A stretch of 64,000 nucleotides of DNA from Sphingomonas sp. HMP6 (GTDB lineage: Bacteria > Pseudomonadota > Alphaproteobacteria > Sphingomonadales > Sphingomonadaceae): contig NZ_AP022672.1 of assembly GCF_013374095.1 (NCBI RefSeq), positions 2,807,501 through 2,871,500 on the forward strand, given 5' to 3'. Positions 9,189 through 17,282 of this stretch are shown here, one piece after another. Under the pieces are notes generated by a model, which did not search any database, was not told where the DNA came from, and saw only the letters and a list, made by a program, of their open reading frames with translations. Numbering within the stretch: position 1 is the stretch's first letter; each line of letters begins with the position of its first letter. A program made the position numbers and the translations under genes.

Positions 9189-9683
9189 TCAGGGTGCGAC
9201 GGCGATGTGCGCGAGCCCGAAATCGCCGCCGGAACAGCCGGCGCTGGTCGCCACTGCAATCGGAACACTGCGCGATATATGAACGCCAAATCGGTCGAGG
9301 CTGCGCGGCACAAGACGATAGAGCAACGCTGTTAATTCGGGCGGGCCAACCGTGCGATTGCCGCGATAGAGATAGCGGACCGACCCGATCCGCGCCATTT
9401 GTTCGCGAAACGCCTCGGCATAATGCGCAGCGTTGACCGCGTCGCGCGCGGCGATCCGGCATGCGCCGCGTGTCCCGAAAAAGATCCAGCTCTGGAAGCG
9501 GTGCGGCTCGACGCGCACTGCGAAGCCCTGGCCGCGTAACATGGCGGCAATCGCGGCGTTGGTCTTGCCCGACAGTTCGACTTGCGGCGCCGAGGCAAGC
9601 GCGTCTTTCACCGCGAGCGACCCGATCGTCGCCAGTGCGAAGATGCCCGCCCAGATGCTAAGCGCGACGGGCGAGCGCATCAT
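9189..9683 (-). CDS. Unknown membrane-anchored protein co-encoded with an exosortase
   Basis: Encodes 164 residues. The N-terminus MMRSPVALSIWAGIFALATIGSLAV is a signal anchor or transmembrane helix, and the remainder (containing FFGTRGACRIAARDA) looks soluble and periplasmic. It overlaps the 3' end of the exosortase gene by 26 bases, so the two are co-translated. No named domain recognised. Position suggests an accessory factor for the exosortase, as small single-pass partners are common in such loci. Two cysteines occur (in RGACRIA and SAGCSGG). Confidence 0.7.
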   Translation of the reverse strand: MMRSPVALSIWAGIFALATIGSLAVKDALASAPQVELSGKTNAAIAAMLRGQGFAVRVEPHRFQSWIFFGTRGACRIAARDAVNAAHYAEAFREQMARIGSVRYLYRGNRTVGPPELTALLYRLVPRSLDRFGVHISRSVPIAVATSAGCSGGDFGLAHIAVAP

Positions 9684-10419
9684 AGGCTCCGGCCCCGGTG
9701 ATCAGCCCGGCTAACAGCAACCCGGCCCAGCCAAACAGCGTCGCGCCCGTGCCGAGATGCAGCCATTCGAAATCCGCCGGGAACAGTGCGATCGCCGACA
9801 GCCGCGCGAGATTGAGCGCGTACATCGCCGCCATTGCCGCCACGCCGACCAGGATCAGCCGGCGGTCGATCGTCAAATCGAGTAAGGCGACAACACAGCT
9901 CCACAGCAAGAGCGCCAGCGAGATGTTGTGGACCGAAGAACACGGCCCGCCGATCACGAACTGTCCGCCGCCGACAAACCCGACCAGATTGCCCGTCGCA
10001 CCCGTCCCGACGATCGCGCCGACGATTTGCCCGTCCGCCGCGAGCACAATCGGGGCGAAGGCGAGGAGGACGATCTTGCCCCAGAGCAACGTTCCGCTGA
10101 GCGCAAGCAAAACCAGCGAGATGCGGCGCGCGCGCCCGTCCTGCGCGGTCAGCACGAGATAGGCACCGAGCAGAAATACGCCAACTGCCGCCGTCCACGT
10201 TGCGGGTAGCAGCGCGCACAGCGCCGTAATGCCTAGCACGATGCCATCGCCGCGCCGCCATGCCGAAGCACCGGGCTCAACCGCAATGCGCAGCGCCGCG
10301 AACAGGCCGAACCACAGTACCGCGCTGACCCCGGCCAGCGATACGATGGCATCGATCAAGCCGGCTTCGTGGATCGACCCAAGGATCGTGTCGGCCAGCG
10401 CGTTGATCGCAGCGAACAC
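9658..10419 (-). CDS. Exosortase/archaeosortase family transpeptidase
   Basis: Encodes about 253 residues, nearly all in transmembrane segments (about eight). The three exosortase catalytic positions are visible late in the protein: Cys in FVIGGPCSSVHNISLALL, Arg in ALNLARLSAIAL and His in FEWLHLGTGATLF. Exosortases cut PEP-CTERM-like C-terminal tails of exported proteins at the inner membrane. The GTG start given is uncertain, because the frame stays open upstream to about 10503 with a protein-like sequence. The gene lies 80 bp after a tiny gene whose product looks like its substrate and overlaps an accessory gene downstream. The exosortase subfamily was not assigned. Confidence 0.85.
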   Translation of the reverse strand: MFAAINALADTILGSIHEAGLIDAIVSLAGVSAVLWFGLFAALRIAVEPGASAWRRGDGIVLGITALCALLPATWTAAVGVFLLGAYLVLTAQDGRARRISLVLLALSGTLLWGKIVLLAFAPIVLAADGQIVGAIVGTGATGNLVGFVGGGQFVIGGPCSSVHNISLALLLWSCVVALLDLTIDRRLILVGVAAMAAMYALNLARLSAIALFPADFEWLHLGTGATLFGWAGLLLAGLITGAGAYDALARRA

Positions 10420-10499
10420 GCCGACGCCCGCAAAGCCGACGGCGCGATCAACGGCGAGACTGTTAAGCGAGAAATCGTACGGTGCGGCGTGGGCCGCGC

Positions 10500-10673
10500 T
10501 CAGCGCTGCGCCCGGCGCTTGAGTGCGCGGTAGCCGAGACCGATCAGCGCGACGGCACCAAGTCCGACGCCTGCAATGGGGGCAGGAGTGGCCGGAAGAC
10601 CGGCGAAGGCGGGAGCAGCTTCGGTCAGCAGCAGCGTGAAAGCGGCGGCGGTGAAAGCATGGTTACGCAACAT
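10500..10673 (-). CDS. 57-residue exported peptide with a sorting-signal-like tail (putative exosortase substrate)
   Basis: Read from the sequence: an ATG preceded by a GGGGGA-type ribosome site starts a 57-residue product. Residues 1-24 (MLRNHAFTAAAFTLLLTEAAPAFA) form a signal peptide ending AFA. Residues 25-57 are a short proline-rich motif GLPATPAPIAG, a hydrophobic helix (VGLGAVALIGLGYRAL) and the basic end KRRAQR. That tripartite tail is the architecture of a PEP-CTERM-type sorting signal. Almost nothing lies between the export signal and the tail. It is immediately upstream of the exosortase on the same strand. Substrate status is inference. Confidence 0.75.
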   Translation of the reverse strand: MLRNHAFTAAAFTLLLTEAAPAFAGLPATPAPIAGVGLGAVALIGLGYRALKRRAQR

Positions 10674-10757
10674 TGGAAAATTCCCCCCTTGTGGTCAGGC
10701 GGGCAGCGTAGCATCCCGGCAGTGGCACGCAAGGTGCCAGGCAAAAGGAATTTGCAG

Positions 10758-11531
10758 GTGGGGCAGGTGAGCTGGATTTGGGCGGCAGCGCTCGCCATCT
10801 GCTTCGTGTCGCTCGCGCTTTTGGAATCCGTGATTCCCGCCTCGCGGGGTACGCGGCCACCGGGCACCACCGACGCACGACTCGTCACCAATTTCGGGCT
10901 CGGTCTGCTGACGATCGGCATGAGCGGCATGTTGCCGGTCTCGACGCTCGCCGCCGCCCTGCTTGCCGGGGATAAGGGGATTGGACTCGGCCAGTCAGTC
11001 GCTTTGCCGTGGATTGTACTGTTCGCACTCCTGCTGCTCGCGCGCAGTTTCACAACCTATTGGGTGCACCGGGCGAGCCATGCGATCCCGTGGATCTGGC
11101 GCGTCCACCGCGTTCACCATGCCGATGCCGCGGTTGATGTATCGACCGCCTTGCGCAATCACCCGATCGAATTGCTGATCGTCGCGCCGGTCGCGGCGGC
11201 GACGGTGTTGCTGATCGGCCCGCCGGTCACGGTCGTGCTCGCGGTCGATACGCTGCTGTTCGCGCTTGGCCTATGGCAACACGCTAATATCGCGCTGCCG
11301 CGACCGATCGAGCGTATGCTTGATCGGATCGTGGTCACCCCCGGCTTCCACCGCGCGCACCACGCGCCGGACCGCGCGTGCCATGATCGTAACTATGGAG
11401 ATTTGGTGCCGCTGTGGGATCGCCTGTTTGGCACGCTCGCCCCACCCGCCGACCGCGCAGCGCCGGTTGGGCTTAACCGGGCGCATCCTGATCGGCTGCT
11501 GGTGCAATTGCTCGATCCGGCGCAACGGTGA
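10758..11531 (+). CDS. Sterol desaturase / fatty-acid hydroxylase superfamily membrane protein
   Basis: Encodes about 257 residues with several membrane helices. Histidine boxes are present: HRASH, HRVHH, a lone His in LWQHANI, and HRAHH, which match the di-iron hydroxylase superfamily. The substrate could be a fatty acid, a sterol-like lipid or another lipid. The GTG at 10758 was chosen as start because GGAA lies 7 bases upstream and the frame further up overlaps the divergent mini-peptide gene; in-frame GTG 10767 or ATG 10659 are alternatives. It is divergent from the exosortase locus. Confidence 0.8.
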   Translation: MGQVSWIWAAALAICFVSLALLESVIPASRGTRPPGTTDARLVTNFGLGLLTIGMSGMLPVSTLAAALLAGDKGIGLGQSVALPWIVLFALLLLARSFTTYWVHRASHAIPWIWRVHRVHHADAAVDVSTALRNHPIELLIVAPVAAATVLLIGPPVTVVLAVDTLLFALGLWQHANIALPRPIERMLDRIVVTPGFHRAHHAPDRACHDRNYGDLVPLWDRLFGTLAPPADRAAPVGLNRAHPDRLLVQLLDPAQR

Positions 11532-11570
11532 CGCGTTGCCATTTCGTTCTGCTCGCGCGATAGGTTGGGC

Positions 11571-14327
11571 GTGACCAACACGTTCCAACCCGTGCTCCCC
11601 TACCCCGCCCTCCACGCCAGCCACAGCGGCATCTGGATCGCGGATGAGACCGGTACGCGGCCGATCGGCAGGGGGGAGGCGATCCGGATTGCGGCGGATA
11701 CGCCGGTGATCCTGCTCAACGCCGCGCTAATCGGGCAGCGGCTGGGCTATGCCGATTTGTCGGGGCTCGATCTGCTCGAACTGTTCGCGTTTCTGTGTCC
11801 GGCGCGCTTCATGGTGCCGACGCCGCGTGGCCTCGCGCGCGTTGCCGGGCTGCCTGCCCCGCGCGAGGATGCCGAGGTGGCGAGCTTCCTGCGCGCCGCG
11901 ACCACCGCATTGCTAGGCATGACCGATCCGGGCAGCGACTGGCCCGAGCGCGAAGGCGCATGGACGGCGGCGCAATCCTTGTTCCGGCTGCGCTGGACCT
12001 GGGCACCGGTGCTGGCGCAACGGTTGAAGAAACCCGAAGTGGCCGAACGCTGGCTCTATTCGAAACTGCCCGAATGGTCTGAAGGCGCGCCCCGCCCGCA
12101 ACCGCGCACCGTGACGCTTGATCCGGCGGAAACGCAGGCCCGCCTCGCCGCGCTGACCGGTTCGGCGGCCGAGCAACGCCAAGGCCAGCGCGCCTATGCC
12201 CAGGCCGCGCGCGAGGCATTCGGGCCGCGCATGACGGCGGGTGCGCCCAACATGGTGCTGGCCGAGGCGGGCACCGGCATCGGCAAGACGCTCGGCTATC
12301 TCGCGCCCGCCTCGCTCTGGGCGGAAAAGGCCGATGGCGCGGTGTGGGTGTCGACCTTCACCAAGGCGCTGCAACGCCAATTGGGGCAGGAAAGCGCCCG
12401 CCTCTTCCCCGATGCCGCAATGCGCCGCGCAAAGGTGGTGACGCGCAAGGGCCGCGAGAATTACCTGTGCCTGCTCAACCTTGAGGATGCGTTGCAAGGC
12501 GGGTTCGCCGGGCGTGCTGCGGTCCTCGCGCAGCTTGTCGCGCGCTGGGCGGCGTATAGCGCCGATGGCGATATGGTCGGGGGCGATCTGCCCGGCTGGC
12601 TGCCGACGTTGTTCCGCCGCAACGGTGCGACCGCTTTGACCGACCGGCGCGGCGAATGCGTCTATGCCGGCTGCCCGCATTACCGGAAGTGCTTCATCGA
12701 ACGCAGCAGCCGGGCGAGTGCAGAGGCCGATCTGGTCATCGCCAACCACGCTTTGGTGATGGTCAATGCCGCGCGCGGCCGCGAATCGACCACGCGCCCG
12801 ACGCGCTATGTTTTTGACGAAGGGCATCATATTTTCGATGCCGCCGACGCGATGTTCTCAACCGCGCTGACCGGCAGCGAGACGATCGAGCTGCGCCGCT
12901 GGGTGATCGGTCCTGAGTCCGGCGGGCGCGGGCGGCGGCGTGGGCTCGCGGCGCGGCTATCGGATGTCGCGAGCTATGACGAGGGCGGCGGGCGAGCGAT
13001 TGCCGACGCGGTAGCGGCGGCGCAGGCGCTCGCCAGCGACGGCTGGCTCCAGCGGATCGGTGAAGGCGCGCCGTTCGGCCCGATCGAGGCGCTGCTCGCC
13101 GCGGTGCGCGGGCTGACCTATGCCCGTGCCGAGAAAGAGGGCGAGGCGGGCTATGGCCTCGAAACCGAACTGGCCGAGCCCGATCCCGCGTTGATCGAGG
13201 CGGCGGGCCCGGCGGCGGAGGCGCTCGATGCGCTGGTCCGTCCGCTGGTCGCGCTCGGGCGACGGCTCGAGGCGGTGCTCGACGAAGCGCCCGACTGGAT
13301 GGACGGCCCCGCACGCGCCCGGATCGAAGGCGCGGTCGCCTCGCTCGCGTGGCGGGCGGATACGGTCGCGGCCTGGCTGTCGCTGCTGGCGCGGATCGGC
13401 GGGCCTATCGCTGGCGATTTCGTCGACTGGCTCGCGGTCGACCGGGTCGAGGGGCGCGACTATGATATCGGGCTGCACCGCCACTGGCTCGATCCGACGC
13501 GGCCCTTTGCCGAAACCGTGCTGAAGCAAGCACATGGCGTGCTCGTCACTTCGGCGACGCTTCGGGGCGGCGGCGCCGATAGCGAGCAAGGCTGGGACGT
13601 GGCCGAGGCGCGCACCGGGGCCAACCATCTGCTGCGCGGGGCGAGCCGGTTCGCCGCCGAATCGCCGTTCGATTATGCGTCTCAGGCAGAGGTGCTGATC
13701 GTCACCGACGTCAAGCGCGGCGACATGGGCGCACTCGCCAACGCCTATGCGCGGCTGGGCGTGGCGAGCGGCGGCGGGATGCTCGGGCTGTTCACCGCGA
13801 TCCGGCGGTTGCGCGGGGTCCATGCGCGGATCGCCGACCGGCTCGCCCGTGAGGGGCTGCCGCTCTACGCGCAACATGTCGATCCGATCGACACCGGCAC
13901 CTTGGTCGATATCTTTCGTGATGATCCGGCGGCGTCGTTGCTCGGCACCGATGCGCTTCGTGACGGCGTCGATGTACCGGGCCGCTCGCTCCGGCTGGTC
14001 GTGCTGGAGGGCGTGCCGTGGCCCAAGCCGACCGTGCTCCACGCCGCGCGGCGGCTGGCCGGCGGCGGTAGCGCCTATGATGACCGGATCGTACGCGCGC
14101 GGCTCGCCCAGGCGTTCGGGCGGCTAATTCGCCGCGCCGACGATCATGGCGCGTTCGTTCTGCTCTCCGCTGCGATGCCCTCGCGGCTGCTGACGGCGTT
14201 TCCGCCTGGCGTTTCGATCCGGCGCGTCACGCTCGATGAAGCTGTTCCGCGTGCAGCGGCGCTTCCCTCGGTTACACAAACGGGGCATGAGGCGCGCGCG
14301 ACTGCGGCGACGGAGACGAATACGTGA
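11571..14327 (+). CDS. ATP-dependent DNA helicase, DinG/XPD-like (superfamily 2)
   Basis: Encodes about 918 residues. Helicase motif I is AEAGTGIGKTLGYLAP, and the DEAH box appears as VFDEGHHIFDAAD. Between them, cysteines in NYLCLLN and GECVYAGCPHYRKC are placed like the [4Fe-4S] cluster ligands of XPD-family helicases. C-terminal motifs include LVTSATL and AFGRLIRRADDHG. The family unwinds DNA during repair or at unusual structures. The start is GTG 11571, with TTG 11565 as an alternative. The ~215-residue N-terminal part before motif I is not a domain I recognise. The stop overlaps the phosphatase start (GTGA). Confidence 0.88.
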   Translation: MTNTFQPVLPYPALHASHSGIWIADETGTRPIGRGEAIRIAADTPVILLNAALIGQRLGYADLSGLDLLELFAFLCPARFMVPTPRGLARVAGLPAPREDAEVASFLRAATTALLGMTDPGSDWPEREGAWTAAQSLFRLRWTWAPVLAQRLKKPEVAERWLYSKLPEWSEGAPRPQPRTVTLDPAETQARLAALTGSAAEQRQGQRAYAQAAREAFGPRMTAGAPNMVLAEAGTGIGKTLGYLAPASLWAEKADGAVWVSTFTKALQRQLGQESARLFPDAAMRRAKVVTRKGRENYLCLLNLEDALQGGFAGRAAVLAQLVARWAAYSADGDMVGGDLPGWLPTLFRRNGATALTDRRGECVYAGCPHYRKCFIERSSRASAEADLVIANHALVMVNAARGRESTTRPTRYVFDEGHHIFDAADAMFSTALTGSETIELRRWVIGPESGGRGRRRGLAARLSDVASYDEGGGRAIADAVAAAQALASDGWLQRIGEGAPFGPIEALLAAVRGLTYARAEKEGEAGYGLETELAEPDPALIEAAGPAAEALDALVRPLVALGRRLEAVLDEAPDWMDGPARARIEGAVASLAWRADTVAAWLSLLARIGGPIAGDFVDWLAVDRVEGRDYDIGLHRHWLDPTRPFAETVLKQAHGVLVTSATLRGGGADSEQGWDVAEARTGANHLLRGASRFAAESPFDYASQAEVLIVTDVKRGDMGALANAYARLGVASGGGMLGLFTAIRRLRGVHARIADRLAREGLPLYAQHVDPIDTGTLVDIFRDDPAASLLGTDALRDGVDVPGRSLRLVVLEGVPWPKPTVLHAARRLAGGGSAYDDRIVRARLAQAFGRLIRRADDHGAFVLLSAAMPSRLLTAFPPGVSIRRVTLDEAVPRAAALPSVTQTGHEARATAATETNT

Positions 14328-14860
14328 AGACGCTCACCTTGCTCCGCCATGCCAAATCGGATTGGAACGACCCGGCGCAGCGTGATTTCGATCGCGGACT
14401 GAACGCTCGGGGGAAGCGCGCGGCGGCGCTGATCGGCGGCTACTTGCGCAGCGGTAACGCGATGTTCGATCATGTGGTCGCGTCGCCGGCGGTGCGTGTG
14501 GTCGAAACGCTCGAGCAGGTCGAAATCGGCTATGGTCGCACTCTCGCGCCGCTATGGGACCGGCGGATCTATCTGGCGTCGGCGGTCACGTTGCTCGATG
14601 TCGTACAGGAGGCTCCGGCCGAAGCGGCGCATGTCCTGCTGGTCGGGCACAATCCGGGGCTGGAGGATCTCGCTTTGTGGCTGGTGCCCGAATCGGGTGA
14701 TCCGCCGCGCGTTGCGCTGGAGGTGAAATATCCGACCGCGACGATCGCCGAAATCACGTTCGAAGGGGGCTGGCGCGACCTGGCACCCGGTGGCGCGCAC
14801 CTCGCCCGTTTCGTCCGCCCGCGCGATCTCGATGCAACGCTTGGGCCGGACGAGGATTAA
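14324..14860 (+). CDS. SixA-like histidine phosphatase
   Basis: Encodes 178 residues from a GTG start overlapping the helicase stop. The N-terminal LLRHAKSDW is the RHG-type catalytic motif (RHA variant, as in SixA), and VGHNPGLEDL holds the second catalytic His. SixA-like enzymes dephosphorylate phosphohistidine in signalling proteins; the target here is unknown. It is convergent with the YceD-family gene, the two ends overlapping by 4 bases. Confidence 0.88.
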   Translation: MKTLTLLRHAKSDWNDPAQRDFDRGLNARGKRAAALIGGYLRSGNAMFDHVVASPAVRVVETLEQVEIGYGRTLAPLWDRRIYLASAVTLLDVVQEAPAEAAHVLLVGHNPGLEDLALWLVPESGDPPRVALEVKYPTATIAEITFEGGWRDLAPGGAHLARFVRPRDLDATLGPDED

Positions 14861-15393
14861 TCCTTTCCGAACAGGCCCTTCAACCCGGCCAAAGCGCCCG
14901 CCGGTTTCGCTTCCTCCTCGCTGATCACCCCCGCCGCGCGCAGCGCCGCCGCCGCATTCGGCCCACGTGGGAAGGGATCGAGCGCCAGCGCCATCGTCTC
15001 CGCCGCCGCCTCGCCCAGATCGACGCCATTCCCATCATAGGCCATCGTGTCGAGCGCATCGCCGTCGAGTTCGATCTCTTCCTCGGCCGCAGCCTCCCGC
15101 TCGGTCACGAAGCGCAGCGCCACCTCCTCGGAGACCGTCACCGGCAGCGGATCATCGGTGACCGAACAGGCTTGGACCACCGCCGCTTCGACCCGCCCGC
15201 GCGCGACGATCCCGCTGGCGTCGCGCTGTACGGCGAAGCGCGCCTCGAGCCGATCGACCGCCAGCAGCCCAAAGCGCGCCGCCAGCGCAGCGCGCTCGGT
15301 CTCGTCCGCGGTGATCGAAATGCTGCGCGCACCCGCACCGATCGTATCGATTCGCTCGATCCGGGAGAATTCCGGGGTAGGCTCGCCCGACAT
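14857..15393 (-). CDS. YceD-family (DUF177) protein
   Basis: Encodes 178 residues starting MSGEPTPEFSRIERIDTIG. The central VEAAVVQACSVTDDPLPV with its single Cys, followed by an acidic stretch ending in DLGEAAAETMALALDPFPR, is the YceD/DUF177 pattern. The family has been linked to 23S rRNA accumulation or ribosome maturation. In many alphaproteobacteria it follows the CBP3-like chaperone, as here. The start overlaps that gene's stop by one base. Confidence 0.88.
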   Translation of the reverse strand: MSGEPTPEFSRIERIDTIGAGARSISITADETERAALAARFGLLAVDRLEARFAVQRDASGIVARGRVEAAVVQACSVTDDPLPVTVSEEVALRFVTEREAAAEEEIELDGDALDTMAYDGNGVDLGEAAAETMALALDPFPRGPNAAAALRAAGVISEEEAKPAGALAGLKGLFGKD

Positions 15394-15962
15394 CAGGGCA
15401 TCCGCCCGTCGATCAACGCGGCGGCGGGCGTCGCGGCCAGCGCATCGCGGAGCGCGAACAGCGCGGCTTGCGTATGCGCGAGCGCCGCGGGCGCCGGCGT
15501 CACGCCGCGATAGAGGTTGCGAACCAGCGCCGTCTCGAGATCGCCAGCAGCCAGTCCGTCGCGATAGGCCCCCAGCCGCCCGCCGAGCATTCCCATCATC
15601 TTGCCGATATGCTTCCCCACGCCGATATCGCCGACCCCGCTTTCGCGCAATTGGCCGTCCATGTCGGTGACGAAGCGCTCGGTCAGCCGCGCGCTTGCCG
15701 GGCCCGCGCTGGCGTCGCCCTCCAGTCGCAGCAGCACCAGCGCCAGGATCGCGGCGACCATGTCGAAACGCCCGTCGAGCGTATCGGGAACGCCGCCCGC
15801 CTCATACCAATGCGGCGCGCGCGCGGATGCAATCACGCCATCGTACAATGCCAGGGCGACCGCGTCGCGCTCGCGGCCCAAAAGTCTGTCGAACCAGCCC
15901 AAAATCCACTTGTCCTTGGTCACATCATGGTCGCGCCCTTGTTTGGCCGCGTTTCCCGGCAT
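15393..15962 (-). CDS. Ubiquinol-cytochrome c chaperone (CBP3/UQCC1 family)
   Basis: Encodes up to 189 residues. The body (LYDGVIASARAPHWYEAGGVPDTLDGRFDMV, shown here only as its key parts LYDGVIASAR, WYEAGGVPDT and GRFDMV, then FVTDMDGQLRESGVGD and GKMMGMLGGRLGAY) matches the CBP3 family, which helps mature cytochrome b of the bc1 complex. GTG 15923 (VTKDKWILGWF) is a plausible alternative start giving 176 residues. It is coupled to the YceD gene and divergent from bamE (95 bp). Confidence 0.87.
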   Translation of the reverse strand: MPGNAAKQGRDHDVTKDKWILGWFDRLLGRERDAVALALYDGVIASARAPHWYEAGGVPDTLDGRFDMVAAILALVLLRLEGDASAGPASARLTERFVTDMDGQLRESGVGDIGVGKHIGKMMGMLGGRLGAYRDGLAAGDLETALVRNLYRGVTPAPAALAHTQAALFALRDALAATPAAALIDGRMP

Positions 15963-16057
15963 ATTGAGGCAGACGGTCGGCGATGCAATGCGTTGTTGCC
16001 AGAATCGCCTGCCCAGAATTGCCTACCACGGTTGCGTGCCCTGAACGGAGAGTGTCG

Positions 16058-16564
16058 ATGCGTCTGAAGTCCGTCCGCCAGATGACGGCTGTCGCCCTGC
16101 TCGCTGTGGTTGGGTTGGGCGCGAGTGCATGCGCGCCGCTCCGGTCGCACCAGGGCTATGTCGTCGATCCCGATCTCGTAAACTCGGTTCAGGCCGGCAC
16201 CGACACGCGCCAGTCGGTGCTCGCGGTGCTGGGCAAGCCCAGCTTCACGTCCGAATTCAACCAGGGCGATTGGTATTACATCTCCCGCGACGCGCGCAAT
16301 TTCGCGTATAATAATCCGCGCGTGCGCGACCAGATGACGCTGCGCATCAGCTTCGACGAAAGCGGTGTCGTGTCGGCGGTACGCCGTTCGGGGGTGGAGC
16401 AGGTCGCGTCGATCAGTCCGTCGAGCAAGACCACGCCGACGCTCGGCAAGAAGCGCAGCTTCTTCGACGAATTGTTCGGCAATATCGGCACGGTCGGCGC
16501 GGTTGGCGGCGGCGGGCAGCAGGGCGGCGGCAATAACACCGGTGGCGGTCGCGACACGCCGTAA
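16058..16564 (+). CDS. bamE: Outer membrane assembly lipoprotein BamE (SmpA/OmlA)
   Basis: Encodes 168 residues. The signal peptide MRLKSVRQMTAVALLAVVGL ends in the lipobox SACAP. The BamE core follows: GYVVDPDLVNSVQAGTDTRQ, VLGKPSFTSEF and WYYISRD. BamE is the small lipoprotein of the BAM complex, which inserts beta-barrel proteins into the outer membrane. The C-terminus extends into a Gly/Asn-rich tail (GGGGQQGGGNN) beyond the usual domain. The ATG follows a CGGAGAG ribosome site. Divergence from the CBP3 gene is typical of alphaproteobacteria. Confidence 0.92.
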   Translation: MRLKSVRQMTAVALLAVVGLGASACAPLRSHQGYVVDPDLVNSVQAGTDTRQSVLAVLGKPSFTSEFNQGDWYYISRDARNFAYNNPRVRDQMTLRISFDESGVVSAVRRSGVEQVASISPSSKTTPTLGKKRSFFDELFGNIGTVGAVGGGGQQGGGNNTGGGRDTP

Positions 16565-16713
16565 CGATCTTGGCCTCCACATGGGCTGAGACACTTTGAT
16601 ACAACCCTGACCGAATCCTGACGGCGGCGTTCGCGCGCCGTTCAGGGGCGCGGCGCCATAACCCTCTGCATGGTTCGACCTTCTCAACCGGTCGGCCACA
16701 GATGGAGGATATG

Positions 16714-17220
16714 ATGCGGAAATTCATTATTACCGCGCTGATGGCCGCAACGCTGATACCCGTTGCCGCAAGCGCGCAATCGAATGCCGAAGTGCGCCGC
16801 GACCGGCAGGATCTTCGGTCCGAACAGCGCGATCTGCGCGACGCCCGTCGCACCGGCGACCGCCGCGACATCCGCGATCAGCGCGAAGACGTGCGCGATG
16901 CACGCCAGGAACTGCGCGAGGACGTCCGCGACCGCAACCGCGCTTATGGTCGCAACGATTGGCGCGGCTGGCGCGATCGCAATCCCGTCAACTTCAATCG
17001 CGGAAACTGGAACGCGCCGTTCCGCTACAACGCGTTCCGTCCGGGTCTGCGGATTTCGAGCGGCTATTACGGTCAGCGCTATGTCATCGCCGATCCGTGG
17101 CGCTATCGTCTACGTCGTCCGGCTTACGGCCAGCAATGGATCCGGCATTACAATGACGTGATCCTGGTCGATACGCGGCGTGGCGTTGTGATCGACGTCA
17201 ATCGCGGCTTCTACCGCTAA
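16714..17220 (+). CDS. RcnB-like periplasmic protein
   Basis: Encodes 168 residues. A signal peptide (MRKFIITALMAATLIPVAASA) precedes a charged repeat region rich in DxRD/RR motifs (LRSEQRDLRDARRTGDRRDI), predicted to be coiled coil. The C-terminal IRHYNDVILVDTRRGVVIDV resembles the RcnB domain found in a periplasmic Ni/Co homeostasis protein. ATG 16714 was chosen because GGAGG is 5 bases upstream; ATG 16702 and 16711 are in frame too. Metal specificity cannot be assigned. It ends at a stem-loop shared with pbpC. Confidence 0.75.
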   Translation: MRKFIITALMAATLIPVAASAQSNAEVRRDRQDLRSEQRDLRDARRTGDRRDIRDQREDVRDARQELREDVRDRNRAYGRNDWRGWRDRNPVNFNRGNWNAPFRYNAFRPGLRISSGYYGQRYVIADPWRYRLRRPAYGQQWIRHYNDVILVDTRRGVVIDVNRGFYR

Positions 17221-17244
17221 GCTTCAGCGTTTCGTCACGGGCAG

Positions 17245-17273
17245 CGGCCGCGTTCCTTATGGGAGCGCGGCCG
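17245..17273. terminator. Stem-loop between convergent RcnB-like gene and pbpC
   Basis: A 12-bp GC-rich stem (17245-17256 with 17262-17273, one G-T pair) with a 5-base loop lies in the 62-bp gap between two convergent genes. There is only a modest T content on either side. It probably serves as a bidirectional terminator. Confidence 0.6.
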
Positions 17274-17282
17274 TTGGTCGTT

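Noticed and set aside
10482..10757. Long N-terminal extension of the fatty-acid hydroxylase
   Set aside because: It runs antisense through the mini-peptide gene and has no membrane or family character; GTG 10758 with GGAA upstream is a better start.
16565..16713. Possible terminator or small gene after bamE
   Set aside because: A weak GC-rich partial inverted repeat is present, but no stable stem with a T tract and no credible frame was found.
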